This document shows, piece by piece, positions 8,948-17,564 of a stretch of 64,000 bases of DNA. Within the stretch, counting starts at the first letter, position 1. Every line of letters starts with the position of its first letter. Under the pieces are notes generated by a model. That model was given only the letters and a program-made list of their open reading frames with translations. It did no database searches and was not told the DNA's origin. The position numbers were made by a program, and so were the translations under genes. This stretch comes from Moraxella catarrhalis (lineage in GTDB: Bacteria > Pseudomonadota > Gammaproteobacteria > Pseudomonadales > Moraxellaceae), in NCBI RefSeq assembly GCF_001656295.1, contig NZ_LXHE01000022.1, forward strand, positions 55,124-119,123. Reading direction: 5' to 3'.

Positions 8948-9952
8948 CTAGCGGACAGTCACTTGCTTATCGTGTGCTTCCTTGGGCAGCGTCGCTGTGG
9001 TCACAAGGCTGTCTTCGGTGATGCCTTGTACCAAAAACTGCTCAGTCTTGGGGTGGTATTCCAAAATTTTAACAGGTGATAAAGACAGCCGATGATCTTG
9101 TTTTACTACCCAAACATAGCCATCAATCGGCGCATCTGGCTTATGCGGCGGCTCATCAAACCCATCTAAAGCTAAGATGTTCAACTGGCGATCATAAACA
9201 GCCCTGCGAGGCATCATCACCCCAACTTGGATTTGTCCATAATCAATGTGCCCAACCACGCGCCGCCCAAGCAGGTCTTTGGGCTTTTCATCAGGATTTG
9301 GTTTGATGATGACGTGCGCTTCGATCAGTTGGGGGTTTTGCTCATTGACATTGACTTGGCTAATCTGTCCGACATGAGCCACGCCATCAATCCCAAAAGT
9401 CACCGCATCACCCAACTTAATATAATCCATCAGTGCCGAAGACAGATGACTGATGAATTTTAATTGAGAGATATCATAGATCTCGACCAAAGGCGTCTTG
9501 GCATCGTAGTGCTCATCTGCGTGGGCAAAGATGGTATGAATCATCCCATCAAATGGCGCATGTAGGGCAGTGATTTCGCTGGGCGAGGATTCTAAATGGG
9601 TCAAATAGCTGAGCAGTACATCGTCTTTAGAGACATCATCGCCTGCATTCACAAAAATATGCTCAACTGTCGCAGCGGTATCAAGACTTAACGATGCGTG
9701 ATTGGCTGGGATGATTTTGCCATCAAAGGCAAAACTTGGCTGATATTTGGACATCTTGACGGTCATTATACTGTCTTTATCAAGCGTGATGCCATCATCC
9801 GCAGCTTTGACGGCAGGGGGATTTGGGCGGTCGTCACTACAGGCGCTCACCGCCACACCCATCGTCAATGCAGCGATGAGACTTAGGGTAGTAAAGGGGC
9901 TTTTTAGGCGTATTTTTGGGGGTTTGGTTGACTGATCTTTATGAGCGGTCAT
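8948..9952 (-). CDS. HlyD/MacA-type periplasmic adaptor lipoprotein
   Basis: A 334-residue product starting MTAHKDQST (AGGA upstream; longer in-frame starts at 9991 and 10036 look less likely). A signal peptide ends AVSAC, so it is a lipoprotein. The mature part has a barrel-sandwich/lipoyl-like pattern (SLDTAATVEHIFVNAGDDVSKDDVLL, then ALHAPFDGMIHTI) and a later beta-barrel region (LGDAVTFGIDGV), as in membrane-fusion adaptors of efflux systems. The alpha-hairpin between the lipoyl halves is very short, suggesting a CusB-like or reduced adaptor. No RND, ABC or MFS pump or outer-membrane factor gene is adjacent. It lies upstream of a two-component system on the same strand, 194 bases away. 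The substrate is unknown. Confidence 0.75.
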   Translation of the reverse strand: MTAHKDQSTKPPKIRLKSPFTTLSLIAALTMGVAVSACSDDRPNPPAVKAADDGITLDKDSIMTVKMSKYQPSFAFDGKIIPANHASLSLDTAATVEHIFVNAGDDVSKDDVLLSYLTHLESSPSEITALHAPFDGMIHTIFAHADEHYDAKTPLVEIYDISQLKFISHLSSALMDYIKLGDAVTFGIDGVAHVGQISQVNVNEQNPQLIEAHVIIKPNPDEKPKDLLGRRVVGHIDYGQIQVGVMMPRRAVYDRQLNILALDGFDEPPHKPDAPIDGYVWVVKQDHRLSLSPVKILEYHPKTEQFLVQGITEDSLVTTATLPKEAHDKQVTVR

Positions 9953-10258
9953 GCCGATCCTTATCCGAGTTAGCGTATTGTGTGCACCCATCTTAGCATG
10001 ATTTTTGATGAGGGTGATAGCAATTCCTTCAATCAATCAAAGCAAAACTCTCAGCAGGTACGGATACAAAATATCAACAGTTGCAGAATATTAGCTTGAA
10101 GATATTTTGATAAAATGGAATTATTTTTAAGTTTTATAAAATTAACTTTTATTGATTAAGTCTTTCAATCAAGCCTTATAGTTGGTTTATGTTTAACTGC
10201 TTATTAAATGACTAACCAAAAATGGCTTGAATTATTCAATTATTGGGGTGTACTAACC

Positions 10259-10774
10259 ATGACTCAGATGACCTCTGCTGATGCGATAAAATACAATTTG
10301 GCGGCACGCATTTTTCATTGGATTGGCGCGCTATTGATCGTGCTGGCTTGGTTTTTGATTGAGCAAGGCGAGGATTATCTTAGCTTGCATAAATCCATTG
10401 GGGTGAGCTTTTTGATTTGGACGCTTCTTCGTATTGTCAATCGGGTGTTGACCAAAGATCCTGCGCCACTGCCAGTATCAAAAATCCACACCATCACGGC
10501 AAATGTCGTTCATCTTGCCTTATATGCCGCGATGATTGTGATGCCTTTGACGGCGTTTTTGGCATCCATGTATGGCGGCTACGGCATCAATATTTTTGGC
10601 GTGATGAATATTTCTGGCTTTGAGACGACCAACGATGAGCTGGCAGGTCGGCTAATGGATTGGCATACTGATCTTGTGTGGCCGATATTGCTTGCTTTGG
10701 TGGCGGCGCATATCATTGGGGCGCTGTACCATCAATTTATCTTAAAAGATAATATTTTATCGCGTATGCGTTAA
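10259..10774 (+). CDS. Cytochrome b561-family membrane protein
   Basis: This 171-residue protein starts MTQMTSADAIKYN; an upstream in-frame ATG at 10208 would add 17 residues that relatives usually lack. It has four hydrophobic segments. Haem-ligand His candidates lie in ARIFHWIGA, LSLHKSIGV, VVHLALYAAM and near the end (LVAAHIIGALYHQF), matching the YodB/CybB-type b561 family, where bis-His haem b transfers electrons between quinol and acceptors in the inner membrane. It stands alone, is closed by a strong terminator and converges on prs. Confidence 0.9.
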   Translation: MTQMTSADAIKYNLAARIFHWIGALLIVLAWFLIEQGEDYLSLHKSIGVSFLIWTLLRIVNRVLTKDPAPLPVSKIHTITANVVHLALYAAMIVMPLTAFLASMYGGYGINIFGVMNISGFETTNDELAGRLMDWHTDLVWPILLALVAAHIIGALYHQFILKDNILSRMR

Positions 10775-10805
10775 AAAAATTCCGCCACTATTTGGCGGAA
10801 TTTTT
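10775..10805. terminator. Bidirectional terminator between b561 gene and prs
   Basis: AAATTCCGCCA and TGGCGGAATTT form an 11-base stem flanked by A- and T-runs. Confidence 0.92.
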
Positions 10806-10821
10806 ATGAGTAACAAATGGA

Positions 10822-11775
10822 TCAAACGTCATACTCAAACATGGCGCTGATCGATTCTTCGTTATTGATGCGGCGCAATGATTCAGCAATCATAGATGCG
10901 ATGCTCACTTGGCGAATATTCGCGCAAGCCGCCGCTTCTTCAGATAATGGAATGGTGTCAGTCACCACCAGCTCGTCCAAGGCAGAATTTTGGATATTTT
11001 CGATCGCTTTTCCTGATAAGACAGGATGGGTGATATAGCCAACCACACGGCGTGCACCATGGTCTTTGAGTGCTTGAGCAGCTTTGCATAGTGTGCCTGC
11101 AGTATCCACGATATCATCAACAATGACGCAGTCACGACCAGAGACATCACCAATAATATGCATCACTTGCGATTCGTTAGCGCGAGCACGTCGCTTATCA
11201 ATGATGGCAAGGTCAGCTTCGCCAAGCAGCTTCGCCATGGCACGAGCACGCACCACGCCACCAACGTCTGGTGAAACGACCATCAAGTTTTCATAGTTTT
11301 GTTGCTTAAGATCACGCAATAGCACAGGCGTGCCGTATAGGTTATCGACAGGCACGTCAAAAAAGCCTTGAATTTGATCGGCATGCAAATCAACCATCAT
11401 AATACGGTCAATACCAGCAATCGACAGCATATCAGCGACCACCTTGGCAGAGATAGGTACACGAGCTGAACGAGGGCGACGATCTTGGCGAGCATAGCCA
11501 AAATAAGGAATCACGGCTGTGATACGGCTAGCACTTGAGCGACGCAGTGCATCTGCCAACAAAATAACTTCCATCAAATGATCGTTGGTAGGCGCACAGG
11601 TTGGCTGCAGAATGAATACATCTTTACCTCGAACATTTTCTTTGATTTCAACAGCGATTTCGCCATCAGAAAAACGATTGATGTCTGCCTTACCCAAAGG
11701 AATGTGCAGATTATCGGCAACGGTTTGGGCAAGTTTAGGGTTGGCACTACCTGAAAAGACAGCCATATATGACAT
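10822..11775 (-). CDS. prs: Ribose-phosphate pyrophosphokinase
   Basis: This 317-residue protein makes PRPP from ribose 5-phosphate and ATP for nucleotide, His and Trp synthesis in the cytosol. It has [10 protein letters not shown] at the N-terminus, the substrate regions [11 protein letters not shown] and [10 protein letters not shown], the Mg-binding [12 protein letters not shown] and the PRPP-binding loop [13 protein letters not shown]. Length matches the class I enzymes. It follows ispE and the two tRNA-Gln genes on the same strand, a common arrangement in gammaproteobacteria. The hairpin after the tRNA genes suggests its own promoter. Confidence 0.97.
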   Translation of the reverse strand: MSYMAVFSGSANPKLAQTVADNLHIPLGKADINRFSDGEIAVEIKENVRGKDVFILQPTCAPTNDHLMEVILLADALRRSSASRITAVIPYFGYARQDRRPRSARVPISAKVVADMLSIAGIDRIMMVDLHADQIQGFFDVPVDNLYGTPVLLRDLKQQNYENLMVVSPDVGGVVRARAMAKLLGEADLAIIDKRRARANESQVMHIIGDVSGRDCVIVDDIVDTAGTLCKAAQALKDHGARRVVGYITHPVLSGKAIENIQNSALDELVVTDTIPLSEEAAACANIRQVSIASMIAESLRRINNEESISAMFEYDV

Positions 11776-11932
11776 GGTAAAAATCCTATAAAAGCGAATC
11801 GAAAGCTAACATAACCAATTGAGATTATATTTTAGCATTTTTGAACCATAATTTGCAGGGGGCATGGGGATTTTTGAAAAGTTTTTATAAGATTTTGTCG
11901 GTTTTTGATAAAAAACCTTGGTTAAACTGAAT

Positions 11933-11970
11933 AAAAAAATTGGGTCAATCACAAATGACTGACCCAATTT
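11933..11970 (-). terminator. Terminator after the tRNA-Gln pair
   Basis: On the minus strand AAATTGGGTCA and TGACCCAATTT pair around a loop and are followed by seven T residues, directly downstream of the second tRNA gene and upstream of prs. Confidence 0.88.
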
Positions 11971-11975
11971 AGATA

Positions 11976-12051
11976 TGGCAGAGGTAGCTGGACTCGAACC
12001 AACGAATGTCAGGATCAAAACCTGATGCCTTACCAACTTGGCGATACCCCT
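11976..12051 (-). tRNA. tRNA-Gln (anticodon UUG), copy 2
   Basis: A 76-base cloverleaf on the minus strand. The acceptor AGGGGTA pairs with TACCTCT, the 3' CCA is encoded, the anticodon stem CAGG/CCTG carries loop TTTTGAT with anticodon TTG, and the T-loop GGTTCGAGTCC is present. It is base-for-base identical to the copy at 12149-12224. Confidence 0.96.
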
Positions 12052-12148
12052 GTAGGTACTGATTAAATCATCAGTAAAAGAACCATTTGATCGGATTCTT
12101 TGGTTCGGTGCGATGACCGAGTGTCTTATGCAATGCATCGGACAAAAA

Positions 12149-12224
12149 TGGCAGAGGTAGCTGGACTCGAACCAACGAATGTCAGGATCAAAACCTGATG
12201 CCTTACCAACTTGGCGATACCCCT
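12149..12224 (-). tRNA. tRNA-Gln (anticodon UUG), copy 1
   Basis: Same 76-base cloverleaf as the copy 97 bases downstream, with encoded CCA and anticodon TTG. It sits about 100 bases after the ispE stop on the same strand, so it may be read through from the lolB-ispE unit and then processed. Confidence 0.96.
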
Positions 12225-12323
12225 GTATAGGGCAAAAATTATACCAAATTTTAAAATGAATGCAACCATTTTTGCATAATTTGTCTTAAAATTTATGCAA
12301 CTCATTGAAAATTATATAATTTT

Positions 12324-13196
12324 TTAATATAAATTTTGTGCAATGACCGTGGGGCATGGTGCAGCAGCTTGCCAGTGTTTGAGCATTGCGTCATCTATGT
12401 TGTCAGGAATGGGCAAAAATACCGTGCTACCAGTACCTGTTAAGCGTGCGGTCGTGCCAGTGGATATTTGTAGTGATTTTAGATATTGAAGTGCCAAGGC
12501 AACGGCGGGCGAGTGCATGACGGCAATCGGCTCAAAGACATTAACAAATGCATCGGTCATGGTATTGCCATAGTCATCATAGAGATTGCCAATATTTGGT
12601 ATGGGCGAGCAGTTTTTTTGTAAGTCAGGATGTGCAAAAAACTGAGCTGTGGACAGATGTGCCTGAGGAAATAAGAGCAAATAACGCGCCGAGGGCAGCT
12701 TAAGCGGTGTTAAAATCTCACCGATGCCACAGACAATTGCATCTTGTTGGTGAAAGTGGCTAAAAATAAAAAATGGTACATCTGCACCAAGCTGTTTGGC
12801 AAAATCAATCAACGCTTGAAGTGATAAATCAAGCGACCACAGCTGATTGAGTGCGATGAGCGTCGTAGCACAGTTGCTTGAACCGCCGCCTAAGCCTGCA
12901 CCTGTTGGGATATGTTTTTGTAAATCAATCATCAAAGGCTTGGCTTGGTTTGGAAAGTGTTTGGCAAGTAAGGTGATGGCTTTAACGATCAAATTTTGAT
13001 CAAGCTTTTCGGTCAACCCTTCGGCACCTGTCAGCGTGATTAAAGGCTTTTTTGTATCCGTCAGATCAAAGCTCAACCAATCACCAAAATCCAGCGTACG
13101 AAAGACGCTTTGTAGGTCGTGGTAGCCGTCGGGACGCTTGCCAATGATATGCAAAAATAAATTAATTTTTGCTGGAGAAAAAATCTTTAACGCCAT
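12324..13196 (-). CDS. ispE: 4-diphosphocytidyl-2-C-methyl-D-erythritol kinase
   Basis: This 290-residue GHMP kinase opens FSPAKINLFLHIIGKRPDGYHDL, the characteristic IspE N-terminus. It carries the ATP-binding glycine loop IPTGAGLGGGSSNCA and the C-terminal LTGTGSTVF motif. It phosphorylates CDP-methylerythritol in the MEP pathway to isoprenoid precursors. It follows lolB by three bases on the same strand, forming a TPR-lolB-ispE operon that leads into two tRNA-Gln genes and prs. Confidence 0.97.
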   Translation of the reverse strand: MALKIFSPAKINLFLHIIGKRPDGYHDLQSVFRTLDFGDWLSFDLTDTKKPLITLTGAEGLTEKLDQNLIVKAITLLAKHFPNQAKPLMIDLQKHIPTGAGLGGGSSNCATTLIALNQLWSLDLSLQALIDFAKQLGADVPFFIFSHFHQQDAIVCGIGEILTPLKLPSARYLLLFPQAHLSTAQFFAHPDLQKNCSPIPNIGNLYDDYGNTMTDAFVNVFEPIAVMHSPAVALALQYLKSLQISTGTTARLTGTGSTVFLPIPDNIDDAMLKHWQAAAPCPTVIAQNLY

Positions 13197-13199
13197 GTG

Positions 13200-13772
13200 T
13201 TATTGATGCACCATGGTCATGGTGACGCTGTGCTGATCGGTATGCGTGATACGCAGGCGCGAGGGCAGAGAGCTTTTATCATAATCAAACTGGGCACGCC
13301 ATGCGCCATTAGCAGCATGTACCAGTCGACCCGAGCCATCATAGTCAGCGACGCTATCATCAGGGGCGCTGCGTCCCAAGATCCAGTGTGGTAGCTGAGA
13401 GATCGGCGCTTGCCAACCTGTAGCGGTCAACAAAAGCGCTTCTGGCGTGTCGGCAGTCATCGTGCCTGTGCGTTCACTGTCCAAGGCGGCAGTTGTCCCG
13501 TTATAGCGGATTTGGGTTGCGCCAATACCGAGCGCACCTGTCAAATCAATGCTGAATCGATTGTCCTCTTGCGCCCAAGCATAAAAGGCGCTGCCTGCTT
13601 GCCTGCCTTCGGGGGTGGTGGTAACCACGCCGATTTTGCCTGTAATCGCAAATTTAAGAGGGGTGTCCGCAGTAGGCAGGGTGGTGGGCGTTTGGGTGCT
13701 TGGTTGTATGTTGGTACAAGCACTTAATAAAAGTACGGATACGCTCAAAGCAGCAAATGCAATTTTTTTCAC
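13200..13772 (-). CDS. lolB: Outer-membrane lipoprotein receptor LolB
   Basis: This 190-residue protein has a lipoprotein signal peptide (MKKIAFAALSVSVLLLSAC). The mature part contains FAITGKIGVVTTTPEGRQAGSAFYAWAQ, TGALGIGATQIRY, LPHWILGR and a C-terminal SRLRITH strand, matching the LolB beta-barrel fold that receives lipoproteins from LolA and inserts them in the outer membrane. The position immediately before ispE is the conserved lolB-ispE order. Confidence 0.93.
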   Translation of the reverse strand: MKKIAFAALSVSVLLLSACTNIQPSTQTPTTLPTADTPLKFAITGKIGVVTTTPEGRQAGSAFYAWAQEDNRFSIDLTGALGIGATQIRYNGTTAALDSERTGTMTADTPEALLLTATGWQAPISQLPHWILGRSAPDDSVADYDGSGRLVHAANGAWRAQFDYDKSSLPSRLRITHTDQHSVTMTMVHQ

Positions 13773-13800
13773 AATCTGTCTCCTAGATGCTTAAGAGTTT

Positions 13801-15792
13801 TTAATAAATTTGGCTATCGTCAGCAATGGCACTAGAGTTGGCAAAACGAGACTGTAAGTCAGCCAAAAGATTTGCTACTGCTTCATTATTACCAAGCCCT
13901 TGATAAGCTCGAAGCAGCGTAATACCAACATTAAGATTGGGCATCACTTCATAAGGTGCTTGCAGATAATCAATGACTGCTTCATAATTTTGTGCAGCCA
14001 ATGCGTGATTACCAAGAACAAGCAGAGCATCCAACTGAAGCTGGCTGTCATACTCTGGATCATCAAAGCTGATATTGCTAATCTCTGAGGCGGTATTGAG
14101 TGCATCATCATCATTGGCGTTTTGGCTCAAGCGAAGTTTGGCATCTGCCAAGCGATAGCGAGGATTGTATTCATCAATCTCAAGCAGTCGATTGATAGCT
14201 TGGCGCTTATCTTGTGGCTCAAGTTCATTTTCGAGCAATTGAAAACTGGCATACAACAAGCGGTCATCATCAGGATATTCACGGTTTGCGACCGTCAGCA
14301 GGTCTTTGGCTTTTTGTTGATTATTTTGACGCAAATAAATCTCAGCTTGGAGGATATAGCTGTCGGTGGCGTAATTTTCAAATTCATCACGCAGGCGAAT
14401 CAGTGTTTTGATGGCATCAGTCGTGTTATTATCCGCCAAATAAAAACCAACAACTTTATTGGTGGCATCAAGCACATGTTCATAATGATGTACTTTTTCA
14501 AAGTTTTCTCGTGCTTGTTGGGGATTGCCTAGGCGTTCATAGCCAATACCGATATAATAATGTGCTTGACTTGCTATCTGTGTATTCTTAGTCAAAGGTT
14601 TAAGTATCTCAATGGCATCGGCATAACGACCGCTGTCAAGTCCAACCAGTCCTGCCAAGAGTATAATGTCCTTATCTTGAGTATTTTTGATAGCTTGTGT
14701 CAAAAGTTGCCAAGCTTGACTAAGGTCACCCACTTCAATCAGATGCCGAGCTTCGTACAAATAAAGTTCTTTTTCTTTGGGCAGTTGTTTGCGTGCTTGA
14801 TGTAGATAGCTCCAAAGTTCATCCAGCTGATTGGCAGCACGCAAGATATCTAATTTTAGGGTAATAAACGCCAAATTGTTTGGCTCAATGCTTAAGGCTT
14901 GATTGACATGCAGGCGTGCCGCTTGATAATCCGCCAATCCCATCAAGATCCCCGCTCTAAGTACAGAGATGGATGCATTATTTTCACCAAGACCCTGTAA
15001 AGCGTATAATAAAGCTCGCTTATCTTCTCGTTTGGGTGGTATGATACCAGTCAAGATTTGCCCTAAATCTGAGCGTGGATCGTAGTGTAAGATGGTTGAT
15101 ATCATTGCGGCGGCTTGGTTGTATTCACCCGCTTTTAGTGCTAAGTGGGTCACATAAAACCAAGCAGGAATATGGTCAGGATTGCGATCTTGCCAAGCGG
15201 TGGCAAATGCCAACGACTGAGCAGGCGCTTCATACTCAATCGATAAAGACAAAGCCCGCTCAAACACATTGGTGGCATTTTGTTTAAAGGATTCTGCCTT
15301 ATAAATATTCAAAGCCCGCTCAATATCACCACGATCAGCGGCAAATTCAGCATCCATCAGCGCATATAAATCAGGCGTATTCAGCACAGGCTCTATGTCT
15401 TCAGCGATCAGCGTATCCCCCAACAAAATCTCAGGAATGCTGGCATCTGGCAGCGATACATCTTCTTGATGTGTGATCAGGGACGCTTCTTCGCCTATAT
15501 CAGCCATGTCAGGGGGCGTCTGAGTGATATTATCTAAAGACTCTTCAGGTTCTGCCTCGGCTTTTGGTACTTTTTTATAAAATGGCAATAAAATGCGTAA
15601 TAAAGGATCAAAGATATTGGCGTGCGTCGGTAGAGCGGTGGCTACCATCAAGCCTGTGAGTATTGAAGCGGTCAGAATGGACTTGGATACTTTTAAGGTT
15701 TTGACAGAATTTTTGGGTGCAGGTGTACCTTGATGTGCCGATTTTGAGACATCGTGTGAGTGATACCGCCGTTTACGCCCAAGCCAATTCAT
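13801..15792 (-). CDS. Large TPR-repeat protein, membrane-anchored or exported
   Basis: A 663-residue product starting MNWLGRKRRYHSH, preceded by AGGAGG. The longer in-frame start at 15909 is unlikely. After a basic N-terminus a hydrophobic segment at about residues 37-57 ends ALPTHA, a signal peptide or anchor. An acidic linker is followed by about 500 residues of helical repeats with TPR features (paired-helix segments such as AARLHVNQALSIEPNN, YYIGIGYERLGNPQQARENF, ARYLIEVGDLSQAWQLL-like). It begins the lolB-ispE operon, divergent from hemA, the same neighbourhood seen in related genera. The role is unknown; scaffolding of envelope complexes is a reasonable guess. Confidence 0.85.
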   Translation of the reverse strand: MNWLGRKRRYHSHDVSKSAHQGTPAPKNSVKTLKVSKSILTASILTGLMVATALPTHANIFDPLLRILLPFYKKVPKAEAEPEESLDNITQTPPDMADIGEEASLITHQEDVSLPDASIPEILLGDTLIAEDIEPVLNTPDLYALMDAEFAADRGDIERALNIYKAESFKQNATNVFERALSLSIEYEAPAQSLAFATAWQDRNPDHIPAWFYVTHLALKAGEYNQAAAMISTILHYDPRSDLGQILTGIIPPKREDKRALLYALQGLGENNASISVLRAGILMGLADYQAARLHVNQALSIEPNNLAFITLKLDILRAANQLDELWSYLHQARKQLPKEKELYLYEARHLIEVGDLSQAWQLLTQAIKNTQDKDIILLAGLVGLDSGRYADAIEILKPLTKNTQIASQAHYYIGIGYERLGNPQQARENFEKVHHYEHVLDATNKVVGFYLADNNTTDAIKTLIRLRDEFENYATDSYILQAEIYLRQNNQQKAKDLLTVANREYPDDDRLLYASFQLLENELEPQDKRQAINRLLEIDEYNPRYRLADAKLRLSQNANDDDALNTASEISNISFDDPEYDSQLQLDALLVLGNHALAAQNYEAVIDYLQAPYEVMPNLNVGITLLRAYQGLGNNEAVANLLADLQSRFANSSAIADDSQIY

Positions 15793-16122
15793 AACCTGCC
15801 AAACACCTCCTGAAGGTGAGATGATTAAATAACCTAAATTTAAAGGTGCAATACGCTCTATTATAAAAGTATTTTTGATAAGTGCAAACAAAACCGTCAA
15901 AATAACCAAAACGAAATGGCATGAAATTGTGTAAATCGACGATCACGCCTTTATTTTCCCGATCTTTTCATCAAAGAGCGTCATTAACAACTTATATAAA
16001 AGACTGAAATTTAAAATATTCAATAAAATAAACTTGTAATTTATTGGCGGTGATGGCATCAAAGCTGTTATAATAGTGAATTTTTAAATTATAGCAACAG
16101 CTTGGGCTGTTTGGTCATTTGT
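15793..16122. promoter_or_regulatory. Divergent intergenic region, TPR operon / hemA
   Basis: This is 330 AT-rich bases between two divergent genes. A TATAAT (16069-16074) with TTGGCG upstream (16044-16049, spacing 19) is a plausible hemA promoter. No gene, repeat or riboswitch was recognised. Confidence 0.4.
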
Positions 16123-17466
16123 ATGAAATTAGCTGTCATCGGAGTCAATCATAAGACTGCCCCCGTTTCACTGCGGGAGCGGCTTTCGTTTGGCTCGGAT
16201 ATGCCTCAGGCAATCGGGCAGTTATCGACATTGGCAAATGGCTGCACCATCGTTTCAACCTGTAATCGCAGCGAGCTTTATGTTGGCATCAGTGATGATG
16301 TGGGCGGTCAGCACGAGTCTCAAGACGAGCAATCAGGCGGTCTGACATCTGCTAAGCTTCAGGTGATTGGCGAATGGTTGGCAGAATTCAAGGGCGTGTC
16401 ATTTGATGAGATCGCCCCTTATTTGTACACTTATGAAGACTCACGCGCACTTAATCATTGGCTGAGAGTGGCGGCAGGTCTGGACTCAATGATTCTTGGC
16501 GAGCCGCAGATTTTGGGTCAGATTCGTCAGGCGGTGGCACTGTCTCGAGAGTATGGCGGTGTGGACAGCGATTTTGGGTGGCTGACGCAGCAGGTGTTTG
16601 CTGCGGCGCGGACGGTGCGCCGTGACACCAAAGTCGGCCAGCAAGCGGTGACCTTGGGATTTGCAACTGCTCGTCTTGCTACGCAGATTTTTGATACGCC
16701 AAGTAAATTGACCTTTTTATTGGTGGCGGCAGGCGAGATGAATCGCTTGGTGGCACATAATGTCGCTGCCTTAGGCGTCAAAAAAATCATCATCTGCAAC
16801 CGAAGTCCTGACAGAGCTCAAGCGCTGTCTGATGAGCTGTCTGAGATGGCTAAGCAAGCGGGGCGCACTCTTGAGATTGAGCTTGCAGGTCTGGATAGAC
16901 TGGGCGAGGTGTTGCCACAGGCGGACATCGTCAGCAGCTGCAGTGGGAGCATGCAGGCGCTCATCGATACCGCTATGGTCAAGCAGGCGCTCAAGATACG
17001 CCGCCATCAGCCGATGCTGCTTGTGGATTTGGCAGTGCCAAGAGATATTGAGCCTTCGGTTGGACAGATGGATAATATCTACCTGTATTCGGTGGATGAT
17101 CTGCAGCATGTCATCGCAGGTAATATCGCTGAGCGTAAGCAAGCGGCGGTTGAAGCGGAGCTTTTGGTGGGTCAGCTGGTGGCAGACATCGAAGCGCAGA
17201 TGCAGGCACAGGTTGCCCGTACGCACATCCGAGATTATCGTCAAATGGCCGAAGCACGCACTCAAGCCTTGCTCAGTCAGGCGATGGCGCAGATTGATCA
17301 AGGTGAGGATGCCAAAGCGGTACTGAGCGAATTTTCTCATGCGCTCAGTCAAACCCTCATGCACAGCCCCTCAAGACTGATTCGTCAAATTGCCAAAACG
17401 TCTGATGCAGATACTCTAGATTCCATCTCTCATGAGCTGATCCACAGCTATCGTAAGCCAGTCTAA
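16123..17466 (+). CDS. hemA: Glutamyl-tRNA reductase
   Basis: This 447-residue enzyme reduces Glu-tRNA to glutamate-1-semialdehyde, the first committed step of the C5 haem route. It starts MKLAVIGVNHKTAPVSLRERL and has the catalytic Cys in STCNRSELY, GEPQILGQIRQA, the NADPH-binding region (VAAGEMNRLVA...KKIIICNRS) and a C-terminal dimerisation helix. A TTG start at 16102 is possible, but the ATG begins exactly at the conserved MKLAVIGVNHK. The next enzyme, hemL, is encoded 20 kb downstream in this window. Confidence 0.97.
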   Translation: MKLAVIGVNHKTAPVSLRERLSFGSDMPQAIGQLSTLANGCTIVSTCNRSELYVGISDDVGGQHESQDEQSGGLTSAKLQVIGEWLAEFKGVSFDEIAPYLYTYEDSRALNHWLRVAAGLDSMILGEPQILGQIRQAVALSREYGGVDSDFGWLTQQVFAAARTVRRDTKVGQQAVTLGFATARLATQIFDTPSKLTFLLVAAGEMNRLVAHNVAALGVKKIIICNRSPDRAQALSDELSEMAKQAGRTLEIELAGLDRLGEVLPQADIVSSCSGSMQALIDTAMVKQALKIRRHQPMLLVDLAVPRDIEPSVGQMDNIYLYSVDDLQHVIAGNIAERKQAAVEAELLVGQLVADIEAQMQAQVARTHIRDYRQMAEARTQALLSQAMAQIDQGEDAKAVLSEFSHALSQTLMHSPSRLIRQIAKTSDADTLDSISHELIHSYRKPV

Positions 17467-17510
17467 CTGTTTTATCAATACATGATGTTGGCTTAGTCAT
17501 GTCCCCAAAT

Positions 17511-17545
17511 AAAAAAGTGCTTCATGATGTGATGAAGCGCTTTTT
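17511..17545. terminator. Bidirectional terminator between hemA and ETF-QO gene
   Basis: AAAAAAGTGCTTCAT and ATGAAGCGCTTTTT pair (one G-T wobble) around a short loop with A- and T-runs on the two sides. Confidence 0.88.
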
Positions 17546-17564
17546 GGTCTTTTATGTATTGAGA

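Noticed and set aside
11806..12138. 110-residue open frame on the minus strand
   Set aside because: It runs through a complete tRNA-Gln gene and its terminator.
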